Source: Candidatus Zixiibacteriota bacterium (lineage in GTDB: Bacteria > RBG-13-66-14 > B26-G2 > WVWN01). From it: DNA of 57,878 nucleotides. This document shows, in pieces, positions 24,187-33,199 of this stretch. The first letter of the stretch is position 1; every line of letters begins with the position of its first letter. The notes under the pieces are model-generated. The model was not told the origin of the DNA, made no database searches, and saw only the letters and a program-made list of their open reading frames with translations. Where the stretch lies: contig JAUWLW010000015.1 of the NCBI GenBank assembly GCA_030613505.1, forward strand, positions 1-57,878, in the 5' to 3' direction. The position numbers were made by a program, and so were the translations under genes.

Positions 24187-25659
24187 TTGCGAGGAGCCGA
24201 TTGGCGAAGCGCCGTGTGGAATATCGTCGGCGCCGGCGCGCTGACGTTGGTGGCGGCCGGGTTTTTGGATATCCCGGCCGTGTTGGCGGCTTTTACGCCG
24301 CGCCCAGAACCCACGGGCGCGGCCTTCGTCGTCGCCGGCCAGCTCAGGTGGGGTGCGGGCGTAGCCGCAGCGTTTCTCGTTTTGCGCGCCGCGGGCCTGT
24401 TCAAATTTAAGGCCGTACGGGACCTATTATCGCTTTTAGGCCGCGGGAACGCCGTGACGTGGGCGTTGGTTATCTTCGGCGTCGCGTTGGCTTTACGATT
24501 GGGGTACGCCTTTTTCGCGGAGCCGCCCCCCATATCGGATGAACGGCACTACGACGAGCTAGCGAGGAATTTGGCGGCCGGGAAGGGTTACACCTCCGGG
24601 GGCTTTCCCGTCGCCTATTGGCCCGTGGGTTACTCAGCTTTCGTCGCCGCGTTTTACCTGGTTTTCGGGCATTATTACCTTCCGGTTATAATATTCCAAA
24701 TCGTGTTGGGCGCGGCTACGGCCGCGCTTTTACTGTTATTGGCGCGGGAGTTCTTGCCGGCCGCCGCGGCGCACGCGGCCGGGTTAATCGTTGCCTTTTG
24801 GCCCAACCATATCGCGTACGCGTCGCGCCTTTTCCCCGCGGCGTTATTGACGTTCGCCGTTGTAGCTGTAGCTTTGGTGGTTGTAAAGGTAAACGGGTAC
24901 CGGGGGGCGATATTAGCCGGCGTATTAACCGGCGTCGCCGCGCTCGCGGCGCCGGTCGCGCTCATTTTGCCGGGCGCGGCTTTGGCCAGCGATCTGTTTC
25001 GCCGGGTTGGTTTTAAAAAGGCGTTAACACGGGCGGCGGTCGTAGCGGCCGTCGCCGTTTTGGCGGTCGCGCCGTGGGCCGTGCGCAACTGGCGGGTCTA
25101 CGACGCGTTCGTACCTATATCTACGAACGGCGGCGTGAATTTGTGGATAGGCAACAACCCCAAGGCTACCGGCGCGTACAATTACCCTACGTCGCGTACT
25201 AACCCGCTATTTATGACGGAGGGCGAACTCGAGCGCGACCGGCTGGGCCGCGAGTTGGCGTGGTACTTTATCCGAAACGAAAGGGCTCAATTTCTAACGC
25301 TTACGGTCCCCAAGTTCGTATACACGTACGGAAGCGACGTCTCGGCTTTCCAACTCGAGGGAATAGCGCGGGGGGTAGAGCCGGCGGTTTCCGCGCGCCG
25401 TTTCGCCGCGCGCCTGGCGCAAAGTTGTTACGCGTTAATATGGGTAGGCTTCGTCTTAGGACTCGTTAAACTTAAGGGTCGCGTATTTGCGGCGTCGCCC
25501 GACGGCGGAGCGCCGTTGGCGGCGCTGCTCGTTTGGCCCGTAGCGTTAACGTTGGTGTATATGGTATTCTTTGGCGCGGGGCGGTTTCATTTGCCGATGG
25601 TACCGTTTATGGCGGTATTGGCGGGCGCGGCGGCGGTTAACCTAAAGGAAAACCCTTAA
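24187..25659 (+). CDS. GT39/ArnT-like membrane glycosyltransferase, first tandem copy
   Basis: A 490-residue protein with about ten membrane spans. The first large periplasmic loop begins ISDERHYDELARNLAAGKGY, with the Asp-Glu pair typical of GT-C enzymes that take sugar from a polyprenyl phosphate. A second conserved element is PISTNGGVNLWIGNNPKATG. These enzymes add sugars to lipids or proteins on the outer face of the inner membrane. The TTG start 24187 follows a GGAGG site. The next gene is a paralog with the same two motifs, so the pair arose by duplication. Donor and acceptor are unknown. Confidence 0.8.
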   Translation: MRGADWRSAVWNIVGAGALTLVAAGFLDIPAVLAAFTPRPEPTGAAFVVAGQLRWGAGVAAAFLVLRAAGLFKFKAVRDLLSLLGRGNAVTWALVIFGVALALRLGYAFFAEPPPISDERHYDELARNLAAGKGYTSGGFPVAYWPVGYSAFVAAFYLVFGHYYLPVIIFQIVLGAATAALLLLLAREFLPAAAAHAAGLIVAFWPNHIAYASRLFPAALLTFAVVAVALVVVKVNGYRGAILAGVLTGVAALAAPVALILPGAALASDLFRRVGFKKALTRAAVVAAVAVLAVAPWAVRNWRVYDAFVPISTNGGVNLWIGNNPKATGAYNYPTSRTNPLFMTEGELERDRLGRELAWYFIRNERAQFLTLTVPKFVYTYGSDVSAFQLEGIARGVEPAVSARRFAARLAQSCYALIWVGFVLGLVKLKGRVFAASPDGGAPLAALLVWPVALTLVYMVFFGAGRFHLPMVPFMAVLAGAAAVNLKENP

Positions 25660-25734
25660 CGGCTCCGCAATTGTTTCGTCAAGCCGCCGCTTTGATTTGG
25701 TTTCACCTCGACCGATTTTCAGGGATATCAATAG

Positions 25735-27258
25735 GTGAGGAAAGGCAGTTTGCCGGTGGTACGAATGAAAGAGGGATATCCAGAGGAGTTCGATTGGCGT
25801 GCCCTGTTGTACAACGGCGTCGGCGCCGCAGCGCTGGCCGTCGTAGCGGCAGGGTGGATTAACATCTCGGCGTTTTTAGCGGCGTTAACGCCGTACGCGG
25901 AGCCGCCGGGCGAGGTTTCGATAATCGAAGATCAGGTCCGGTGGGGCGCGGGGGTAGCCGCGGCCTTTTTGGTTTTGCGGGGCTTCGGCGTCTTCCGCTT
26001 GCCTTGGTTCCGCGGCCTTACGTCGCTTTTGGGCCGGGGGGACAATAGAATTTGGCTGCTTGTTATTTTCGGCGTTGCTTTGGCCTTACGGCTGGGCTAC
26101 GCCGCGGTAGCGCCGCCGCCACCAGTTGCGGACGAAACGTGTTATGACGCGTTAGCGCGGAGTTTAGCGGCGGGTAAAGGTTACGTCGAAGGCGGGGTCC
26201 CCACGGCTTACTGGACGGTGGGTTGCTCCGGTCTTATCGCCGGTTTTTACGTCGTATTCGGCTTCCATTATTTACCTATTATAGTATTCCAGGCGGCGCT
26301 CGGCGCAGCGACGGCGGTATTTACGTGGCGTTTGGCGTCATTATTTTTAAACGAAAGCTCAGCGCGTGCCGCCGGCCTTATAATAGCCGTCCTACCGAGC
26401 CAGGTCGCGTACGCGGCTCGGCTATACCCTGCCGTTGTTTTCGGGTTCATTACCGTAATCGCGGCGTATTTGATTTTAAAGAGTGGCCGCCTAGGTACCG
26501 CAGCGGCCGCCGGGTTGTTTACAGGGGCGGGTGCGTTGGGCGCGCCGGTGGCTTTAACGTTGCCCGTACCCTTTTTAGCGATAGACGTGCTATTGCGCCG
26601 GAGATGGAAGCGCGCAATAGTTAGGGTTTTATTAGTCGGCGTCGCGGCCGCGGCGGTCGTAGCGCCTTGGACTTACCGTAATTGGCGCGCCCTGGGCGCT
26701 TTCGTACCGGTCTCGACGAACGGCGGCGTAAACCTATGGATGGGGAATAACGCTGACGCGGACGGATCTTACAATTTCCCCACGTCCCCGGCTAATCCGC
26801 TATATGTGGTTCGCGATGAAGTGCAGCGCGACCGCCTAGGCCGAAAGCTGGCGTGGGATTATATTCGCCGCCACCCGGCAACGTTCGTCAAGCTAACCAT
26901 CCCTAAGTTCGCGAGCCTATACGCGACGGACACCTCCGCCTTCCAATACGGCGAAAAGAGGTACGGCGTGGACGTGGCCGTCTCGGCCCGGCGTTTCCCG
27001 GCCCGCTTCGCACAAGGCTTGTACGCGTTGCTTTGGGTCGGTTTTATCGTGGGGTTGTTTAAGAAACGCCGTCAAATTTTTTCTTCAATCGAAGGGAAAT
27101 TACCGCTCGCGGCCGCATTAGCAGTTCCCGTTTTTTTGACCGCGGCATATCTCGTGTTCGTCAGTCTCGACCGTTACCATTTCCCTATGTTGCCGTTTAT
27201 GGCCGTCGTAGCCGCGGGCGGCATAGGGGACGAGCCGGGGGACGGTCCCTTCGAGTAG
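25735..27258 (+). CDS. GT39/ArnT-like membrane glycosyltransferase, second tandem copy
   Basis: A 507-residue paralog of the previous gene with the same order: an N-terminal span pair, FGVALALRLGYA, the catalytic-loop motif VADETCYDALARSLAAGKGY, and FVPVSTNGGVNLWMGNNADA. The Asp-Glu pair is kept. It differs at many loop positions, so it may use another acceptor. The GTG at 25735 gives the longest frame; ATG 25765 is a possible alternative. The gene after it also encodes a polytopic membrane protein but is broken. Confidence 0.78.
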   Translation: MRKGSLPVVRMKEGYPEEFDWRALLYNGVGAAALAVVAAGWINISAFLAALTPYAEPPGEVSIIEDQVRWGAGVAAAFLVLRGFGVFRLPWFRGLTSLLGRGDNRIWLLVIFGVALALRLGYAAVAPPPPVADETCYDALARSLAAGKGYVEGGVPTAYWTVGCSGLIAGFYVVFGFHYLPIIVFQAALGAATAVFTWRLASLFLNESSARAAGLIIAVLPSQVAYAARLYPAVVFGFITVIAAYLILKSGRLGTAAAAGLFTGAGALGAPVALTLPVPFLAIDVLLRRRWKRAIVRVLLVGVAAAAVVAPWTYRNWRALGAFVPVSTNGGVNLWMGNNADADGSYNFPTSPANPLYVVRDEVQRDRLGRKLAWDYIRRHPATFVKLTIPKFASLYATDTSAFQYGEKRYGVDVAVSARRFPARFAQGLYALLWVGFIVGLFKKRRQIFSSIEGKLPLAAALAVPVFLTAAYLVFVSLDRYHFPMLPFMAVVAAGGIGDEPGDGPFE

Positions 27259-27310
27259 GTAGGATTATGAATTAGCAAGGGAGCCCTTTTGCGACTCGGG
27301 AGGTCGCGTC

Positions 27311-28778
27311 TTGAACCGGCGACGGGTAACGTCGTTGTTTAAAAGTGGCGTCGGCGAGAAGGTACTATTCACGCTACTAGTATGCCTGTACATAGCGCCG
27401 TTGTGGGCGTTCCGCTACGTGCCCACGGCCGACGGTCCATCCCACCTCGCCAACGCGGCAATAATTAAGGATTACCGCGACCCGGGCGCGACAACGCTCC
27501 GAGAGTACTACGTCATAAGCGGGAGACCTTCGCCGAACCTCATGTACCACCTGAGTTTGGTCGGTTTGATGTACGTCTTCCCGCCGTTGATCGCGGAGAA
27601 GGTTCTCCTGTCGTTGTACGTCGTATTGTTCGCGGCGGCGGGGCGGGTTTAGCGTCCGGACGGTGGTAACGCTAAACGTTTTGGGGTTCGCCATCTACCT
27701 CGCTCACCTTTTAGGGTGGGCGATATTCGTGGGGACGACCGTTGTGCTTGCCTTGTCGGAGGGCGTGTGGCTTTGGGCAAAGGCTAGGCGGAGCGGCTGG
27801 AGTGCCGGGGAGGCCTTCCGCGCCCTATGGTCCAAAGTCGCCGTCGTCGTATATGTCGCGCCGGCCGCGGCGGTAGGGCTTGGGTATTGCATTAAGTACC
27901 CCAGCGATTATCCGGTTTCGCATACACCTTTTCCGGAGTTGGCGCAAAACCTCCTGCGACTGGAGTGGTTAATTTCGTTTAATTTATGGCAGCGCGCGGC
28001 GGCTTACGCTACGGCCGCGACTTTCGGGGTTCTCGTCCTCTCGATTATTGCCTACAAGGTTTACGTAACGCTGGTCTGCCGTTCGTTTAGGGTGCCGGGG
28101 GGTTGGACGCGGCGCGACGTTATTTGGGGGGTGGCGATAGCGTTTGTAGTTTTTTATTTCCTATGTCCGTGGGGCGGCCCGGCGGGCGGGAGTTACGTAA
28201 GCCCTCGGTTAGCGTTGATCCCGTTTTTGGTAATTGGGGTGTGGTTGTCGACGGTGCCCTGGCGTATCGTCCGCCGTACCTTGTTTATACTGGCGCCGGC
28301 TTTGGCGGTAATAAATCTTTACGGCGTAGTTTTGGGGTACGCTAAGGCTAACCGCGACCTCAACGAATACAATACCGGCCTCCCCTACGTAACCGAGGGT
28401 GCGACGGTGCTTCCGGTGCATTATATCTCCGCTACCGGTAGAGATAAAAAAGCGGACTATATGTGCAACGCCGCGAGTTATTACGTCTTGACGAACTACG
28501 GCGTTAACCTCTTGAATTACGAGGCCGATTTCAGTTACTTCCCTGTGAATTGGCGCCACGGCGCGCCGGTGGGCGAGCGAGTGGGCGAGTCGCGCGGCAC
28601 GCCGATATACGAAGCCGAGGCGGTTCGCAGCCACGCCGATTATATCGTATGCTGGAAGGTGAACCCTTTATGTGGCGGCATGCGTACCATACTGTCGCGG
28701 TACGACTTGGTCCATGGTACGACCCACCTTATGGTGTTCAGCCGTCGTGGCGACGAGTTTGAGTTTATCGACGGCTGA
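27311..28778 (+). pseudogene. Broken polytopic membrane protein gene (two frames, internal deletion)
   Basis: Two adjacent frames look like pieces of one protein. The first (27311-27652, 113 residues) has a signal-anchor and the luminal motif TADGPSHLANAAIIKDYRDP, then FPPLIAEKVLLSLYVVLFAA, and stops. The second (27663-28778, 371 residues, another frame) begins abruptly in a membrane span (VLGFAIYLAHLLGWAIFVGT), carries further spans, and ends in a soluble domain with several Cys and His. Only 10 bases separate them. I infer that an internal stretch of several spans was lost along with the reading frame. It could also be an assembly error. The family is a large GT-C-like or unknown membrane enzyme. 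Confidence 0.6.
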
Positions 28779-28820
28779 GTAGTCAACCGGTTAGGGTCAC
28801 CTTCCAAATGATAGAAAAAT

Positions 28821-28844
28821 AGCCGGCCTGGAGCCGGCTTTTTC
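28821..28844. terminator. Bidirectional terminator between the broken membrane gene and thiC
   Basis: AGCCGGC-CTGGA-GCCGGCTTTTTC has a T run on the plus strand, and the minus strand stem is followed by ATTTTTC, so both convergent transcripts can end here. Confidence 0.85.
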
Positions 28845-28864
28845 TCGGCGTTAAGACTCGGCCG

Positions 28865-30154
28865 CTAATCCGCCAAAGCCTTTTCGGAAAGTTTAATCGC
28901 GCACAGATTAGAACACATAGTGCACGTGTCGGCTTCGACCTGGGGCGCGTTTTCGCGGCGGCGGCGGGCCGCTTCGGCCGGGTCGACGGCGAGGTCGGAT
29001 TGCCGCTGCCAATCGAAGCTCCTCCGCGCCCGCGACATCTCCAGGTCCCATTCGGCGGCGCCGGCCACGCCCTTGGCAACGTCGCCGGCGTGCGCGGCGA
29101 TGCGGGAGGCGATTACGCCCAACCGCACGTCTTCCGGGCCCGGTAGGCTCAGGTGCTCGGCCGGCGTAACGTAGCATAGGAAATCAACGCCGGCGGCGGC
29201 CGCTACCGCGCCGCCGATGGCCGCGGTAATATGGTCGTAGCCGGGTGCGACGTCCGTTACCAGCGGCCCGAGGGTATAGAAGGGCGCACCGCCGCTGACG
29301 GCTTTTTGGAAGCGGATGTGCTCGGCTACGGCGTTGAGTGGCACGTGGCCCGGGCCCTCGAGCATAACCTGCGCGCCTCGCTGCCGTGCGCGCTTCGCCA
29401 GCTCGGCCAAAGTGAGGAGTTCGGTTATTTGGGCGCGGTCGTTCGCGTCGGCTAGGCAGCCGGGTCGAAGGCCGTCGCCGAGCGAGAACGTGAAGTCATG
29501 TGTTAGGGCGAGGTCTATAAGTCGCTCGAAATGCTCGAAGAACGGGTTCTCCGCTTTGCGGCGCGCCATCCACCCGGCCATGAGGGCGCCCCCGCGCGAG
29601 ACGATGTCGAGCTCGCGGCCCTGGCTCTTCAATCGCTCGATCGCGTGGCGCGTGACGCCGGCGTGGAGCGTCATAAAGGAGACGCCGTCGCGGGCGTGTC
29701 CCTCGACGATGTCGAACATCTCGTCTACCGAGGTATCTTCGAACTCGCGGCCTTCGTCCTCGACTCGAGCCGCCACTTCGTACACCGGCACCGTCCCGAG
29801 CGGCAGCGACGTCTCGGCCAAAATAGCTTTTCGGATGGCGTGGAGGTCGCCGCCGGTAGACAAGTCCATCAACGCGTCGGCGCCCGCCTCCTCGGCGACG
29901 CGGGCTTTACAGAGCTCGAGGCTGACGTCGGCGTGGTCCCGACTCGACCCTATGTTGGCGTTAACCTTGGTGCGTAAACCTTTGCCGATGGCGACGGCCC
30001 GTACGCGCTCGCTTAATTTATTATTGAAAGGGAGGACCGTAACGCCTTCGGCGATGTCGGCGCGGAGGGTTTCGGCGGGTAACTTTTCGGCCGCCGCGGC
30101 CCGCTCCATTTCAGTAGTTATGCAGCCTTCTGCGGCCGCTTTGAGCTGCGTCAT
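28865..30154 (-). CDS. thiC: ThiC-family radical SAM enzyme (phosphomethylpyrimidine synthase, or its 5-hydroxybenzimidazole-forming relative)
   Basis: Converts aminoimidazole ribotide to hydroxymethylpyrimidine phosphate for thiamine, or, in the BzaF subgroup, to 5-hydroxybenzimidazole for cobamides. The 429-residue product has VNANIGSSRDHADV, DALMDLSTGGDLH, GTVPVYE, SFMTLHAGVTRHAIE, VSRGGALMAGWM and EGPGHVPLNAV. The cluster cysteines at the C-terminus are C411, C414 and C418 (CTMCSNLC), that is CX2CX3C rather than the CX2CX4C of long ThiC proteins. Long ThiC has an extra N-terminal domain that is absent here. ATG 30154 has GGAGATGG upstream. No thiamine riboswitch is visible in the leader. 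ThiC is the default name; the short form and cluster spacing leave BzaF open. Confidence 0.85.
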   Translation of the reverse strand: MTQLKAAAEGCITTEMERAAAAEKLPAETLRADIAEGVTVLPFNNKLSERVRAVAIGKGLRTKVNANIGSSRDHADVSLELCKARVAEEAGADALMDLSTGGDLHAIRKAILAETSLPLGTVPVYEVAARVEDEGREFEDTSVDEMFDIVEGHARDGVSFMTLHAGVTRHAIERLKSQGRELDIVSRGGALMAGWMARRKAENPFFEHFERLIDLALTHDFTFSLGDGLRPGCLADANDRAQITELLTLAELAKRARQRGAQVMLEGPGHVPLNAVAEHIRFQKAVSGGAPFYTLGPLVTDVAPGYDHITAAIGGAVAAAAGVDFLCYVTPAEHLSLPGPEDVRLGVIASRIAAHAGDVAKGVAGAAEWDLEMSRARRSFDWQRQSDLAVDPAEAARRRRENAPQVEADTCTMCSNLCAIKLSEKALAD

Positions 30155-30177
30155 AAAAGAACCATCTCCGTATCGAA

Positions 30178-30206
30178 ATTCTATTAAATAATCACTTGAA
30201 AGTCAA
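30178..30206 (-). promoter_or_regulatory. Promoter of the thiC-like gene
   Basis: On the minus strand, TTGACT (30206-30201), a 17-base spacer and TAGAAT (30183-30178) precede the GGAGATGG site and ATG 30154. The leader is too short for a TPP riboswitch. Confidence 0.75.
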
Positions 30207-30273
30207 GGATATTCCCGTATTCGGCCTTTAGCGGCGTTAGTAACTCCCCACCAGTGATCCCGCATCCTCTAGC

Positions 30274-30302
30274 TTGATTGACGCGGTCGATAACATTATA
30301 AT
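30274..30302 (+). promoter_or_regulatory. Promoter of fhs
   Basis: TTGATT (30274-30279), 17 bases, then a perfect TATAAT (30297-30302), about 60 bases before the fhs start, whose ribosome site is AAGGAG. Confidence 0.7.
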
Positions 30303-30363
30303 CGGACTCGAGCGGATTCTTCCTACTCAGTATTCCAACGACCGGTTTTATTAAGGAGTCGAT

Positions 30364-32031
30364 ATGCCAACCGACCTCGAGATCGCGCGCGCGGCGACGA
30401 TGCGGCCTATTGTGGACGTCGCCGCCGATTTGGGCTTGACCGAAGACGACATAGAACTCTACGGCCGTTACAAGGCCAAGGTGAAGCTAGACGTCCTCGA
30501 CGCCCGCCGCGATAAGCTGAGCGATAAGCTCGTCCTCGTCTCGGCCATCACGCCCACGGCGGCGGGTGAGGGTAAGACGACGACTTCCATCGGCCTTGCT
30601 ATGGGCCTGGCTAAGCTCGGCGAGCGCGCCTGCCTGGCGCTCCGGGAGCCCAGCCTGGGGCCGGCGCTCGGGATGAAGGGCGGTGCCACCGGCGGCGGTC
30701 GAAGCCAGGTCCTGCCGATGCAGGATATCAACCTTCATTTCACGGGCGACATCCACGCCGTGGGCGCCGCGCATAACCTTTTAACGGCGATGGTCGACAA
30801 CCACATCTACCGGCGCCTCGAGCCCATGCTCGACCCGCGACGCGTGCGGTGGGGTAGGGTTTTGGACGTCAACGACCGCGAGCTCCGCGACATCGTCGTC
30901 GGCCTGGGCGCGCCCACCGACGGCGTGCCGCACGAGTCCTTCTTCGACATCACCGCCGCGTCCGAGGTTATGGCAATACTTTGCTTGGCCGAGCATTTGG
31001 ACGACCTCAAGGGCCGCCTGGGCAACGTCCTCGTCGGCTTCACGTACAAACGCGAGCCTGTATACGCTCGCGACCTCGGCGCGGCGGGCGCGATGACGGC
31101 CTTGTTGCGCGACGCGCTCAAGCCCAACCTCGTCCAGACCATCGAGGGGACGCCGGCCTTCGTTCACGGCGGCCCGTTTGCTAACATTGCTCAGGGGACT
31201 AACTCCGTCGTCGCGACGAAGATGGCGCTCGCGCTGAGCGACTGGTGCATCACGGAGGCCGGCTTCGGCTTCGACCTGGGGGCGGAAAAATTCTTCGATA
31301 TAAAGTGTGTCTCCGCGGGCCTCGAGCCGTGCGCCGTGGTGCTCGTGGCCACGGTGCGGGCCCTCAAGATGCACGGCGGCCGTGATATCGACGAGTTAAC
31401 AGAACCCGATGCGGCTGCGGTCGAGCGGGGGCTGCCGAACCTCGCAAAACACCTCGAGAGCATCGGCTATTTCAAAGAGTCACCGGTCGTTGCGCTGAAC
31501 AAGTTTACGAGCGATACGGCGGAGGAGATCGACATCGTGCGGCGCTTCTGCGCGGAACGCGACACGCCGTTCGCCGTGTGCGACGGTTGGGCCGGGGGCG
31601 GCGAGGGCGCGCTCGAGCTGGCCGAGGTGGTGCGGGATTCCATATCGTGCAATACGCCGTTCGAGCCGATGTACCAGCTCGAGGATTCCGTAGAGGATAA
31701 AATATTCGCGGTAGCGAGGAAGGTATACGGCGCGGAGGCGGTGGACTTTACGCTCGAGGCGAGGCGGGACCTCCGGCGGATAAAAAAGCTCGGCTACGAC
31801 AAGCTACCGGTGTGCATCGCCAAGACGCAGAAGTCGCTTTCCGACAATCCTAAGCTGCTCGGCCGGCCTGAAGATTTCCTCGTGACGGTGCGCCGGATAA
31901 TCATAAACGCGGGGGCGGGATTCCTCGTACCGCTCACCGGCGAGATCATCCGAATGCCGGGGTTGCCGGCCGAACCGGCGGCTAAGAGACTTGACGTTGA
32001 TGCGGAAGGTAATATCATAGGCCTCGAGTGA
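30364..32031 (+). CDS. fhs: Formate--tetrahydrofolate ligase
   Basis: ATP-dependent entry of formate into the folate one-carbon pool (10-formyl-THF). The P-loop is TPTAAGEGKTTT at residues 63-74; also present are REPSLGPALGMKGGATGGGR, FTGDIHAVGAAHNLL and EAGFGFDLGAEKFFDIKCV, all Fhs signatures. Its 555 residues match the family. It is transcribed away from thiC, each with its own promoter. Fhs is found in acetogens, fermenters and purine-synthesising bacteria alike, so its presence alone does not show a Wood-Ljungdahl pathway. The adjacency to a THF-independent one-carbon enzyme (ThiC releases formate and CO) may be meaningful. Confidence 0.97.
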   Translation: MPTDLEIARAATMRPIVDVAADLGLTEDDIELYGRYKAKVKLDVLDARRDKLSDKLVLVSAITPTAAGEGKTTTSIGLAMGLAKLGERACLALREPSLGPALGMKGGATGGGRSQVLPMQDINLHFTGDIHAVGAAHNLLTAMVDNHIYRRLEPMLDPRRVRWGRVLDVNDRELRDIVVGLGAPTDGVPHESFFDITAASEVMAILCLAEHLDDLKGRLGNVLVGFTYKREPVYARDLGAAGAMTALLRDALKPNLVQTIEGTPAFVHGGPFANIAQGTNSVVATKMALALSDWCITEAGFGFDLGAEKFFDIKCVSAGLEPCAVVLVATVRALKMHGGRDIDELTEPDAAAVERGLPNLAKHLESIGYFKESPVVALNKFTSDTAEEIDIVRRFCAERDTPFAVCDGWAGGGEGALELAEVVRDSISCNTPFEPMYQLEDSVEDKIFAVARKVYGAEAVDFTLEARRDLRRIKKLGYDKLPVCIAKTQKSLSDNPKLLGRPEDFLVTVRRIIINAGAGFLVPLTGEIIRMPGLPAEPAAKRLDVDAEGNIIGLE

Positions 32032-32116
32032 AGAAAGGACCCGTTTTATTATTATGGGTCCAAGCCCGGAAAAATCTTCTATCGGGGGTAGACTCTAAGC
32101 CACTAGAGAAACAATA

Positions 32117-32145
32117 TTGATTTTTTGGGGTTATGGGTTTATATT
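32117..32145 (+). promoter_or_regulatory. Promoter of the propeller-like protein gene
   Basis: TTGATT (32117-32122), 17 bases, TATATT (32140-32145). It lies 36 bases before GTG 32182, which has a GGGGGA ribosome site. Confidence 0.65.
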
Positions 32146-32181
32146 AGTGTGAATAAGCTACTAACGGAAAGGGGGACTACT

Positions 32182-33009
32182 GTGACATTTAGAGGGATTA
32201 AAGCAGGGGTATTTATTTCGCTCATAGCGGCGGGGCCCGCGTTAGCAAAGATGGGGGACCTGGTCGCATCGTTCCCCGCCCCCGGTACAAACCAACACTA
32301 CGGCCTGGCGGCGGATCGCAATTACCTGTATACCCATCACAGCAGCAGCGTGGGCAGTTGGCCCATTTTTATTATTAGGCGGACAAGCGGGTCTTTCGTC
32401 GGTTCGTACCGCAGCCCTTTTTACGGCGTTACGCCGGGGAACTATAATTGTTTCCGCGGCATGAGTTACCAAGGGGGCGGGTACATTTGGGCGACCAACT
32501 TCGCGTACGACATCGTGGTCAAGTTCCGCGCGTCCGACGGGAGTTTTATAAGTTCGTGGGGCACGGGCTTCGGCAAGAAAAGAACCTACGGCATCTGCGC
32601 CCGAAATTACAAATCAGGAACCGGGACGCTGCGCGGGTTCAATATCTCCGAGTATCACGCGCCGCGCCGTATCTGGAACTTTAGCACTTCCGGCAGCCTC
32701 GTATCCTCTTTTCAGGGCTGCGCCGCGGCTGACTTAGCCTGGGATGTCTGGGACCAGTTAGTATGGGCGGCCGACGTATCTGACGGCTATGTGTACGGTT
32801 ACTCATCCACCGGCCGGCTCTTGTCAAGCTGGGCCTGGCGGGTACGGCCGACTATTAATAACGCCTTCGGCGTCGCGCATTACGGAAGTTACCTTTACGT
32901 CCTAACGACGTCGGGCGCGCCGGACGAATATATCTGGGTTTTCCATTGTTTCATTCCTGGGGCCGTAGAACCGGCTACGCTCGGGCGCGTAAAGGCGCTC
33001 TACCGTTGA
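32182..33009 (+). CDS. Secreted beta-propeller-like protein
   Basis: A 275-residue secreted protein. The GTG start follows a purine-rich ribosome site; a signal peptide (FRGIKAGVFISLIAAGPALA) is clear. The mature part is a series of four-stranded repeats with recurring pieces such as YGLAADRNYLYTHH, SSGSLVSSFQG-like and YVYGYSSTGRLLSSWAW, the rhythm of NHL or YVTN-type propellers. The C-terminus ends in a short EPATLGRVKALYR segment that may be a sorting or anchor element rather than a blade. No catalytic residues are visible. It is transcribed alone with a hairpin after it. Confidence 0.7.
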   Translation: MTFRGIKAGVFISLIAAGPALAKMGDLVASFPAPGTNQHYGLAADRNYLYTHHSSSVGSWPIFIIRRTSGSFVGSYRSPFYGVTPGNYNCFRGMSYQGGGYIWATNFAYDIVVKFRASDGSFISSWGTGFGKKRTYGICARNYKSGTGTLRGFNISEYHAPRRIWNFSTSGSLVSSFQGCAAADLAWDVWDQLVWAADVSDGYVYGYSSTGRLLSSWAWRVRPTINNAFGVAHYGSYLYVLTTSGAPDEYIWVFHCFIPGAVEPATLGRVKALYR

Positions 33010-33032
33010 ACGTAATCCTGACTCCTAATTAA

Positions 33033-33055
33033 AAAGCCGCCCCGTGGGCGGCTTT
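33033..33055 (+). terminator. Terminator after the propeller-like gene
   Basis: AAAGCCGCCC-CGT-GGGCGGCTTT is a strong stem with a short T run (TTTCGTTATTT). Confidence 0.7.
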
Positions 33056-33140
33056 CGTTATTTAGAAAAAGGTAAATAAAAGCCGGCCCGCGGGGCCCTG
33101 GTGCCGGGCGGCGGCCGCGGCCGATACGTTTTTTGGGCGC

Positions 33141-33169
33141 TTGACTTTTTTATGTGCCGCGTTTAAGAT
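33141..33169 (+). promoter_or_regulatory. Promoter of the large GT-C-like gene
   Basis: TTGACT (33141-33146), 17 bases, TAAGAT (33164-33169), 30-45 bases before the two possible starts of the next gene. Confidence 0.65.
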
Positions 33170-33199
33170 GTAAATTGGGTATATTCGGCGCGGCTCGAA

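Noticed and set aside
27311-28778. Two separate functional membrane protein genes
   Set aside because: The second frame starts inside a span with no ribosome site and the first ends abruptly 10 bases before it; together they make one layout, so a broken gene is more likely.
29316-30191. A 291-codon open frame on the plus strand
   Set aside because: It is antisense to the thiC-like gene, which has clear family motifs and its own promoter; the product is a Ser/Arg-rich shadow.
30155-30363. TPP riboswitch ahead of the thiC-like gene
   Set aside because: The minus-strand leader between the promoter (30178-30206) and ATG 30154 is only about 20 bases and lacks the CTGAGA and ACCTGA elements.
32037-32061. 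Intrinsic terminator after fhs (GGACCC, 13-base loop, GGGTCC)
   Set aside because: The stem is only 6 bases with a long loop and no T run follows, so it was not listed as a terminator.
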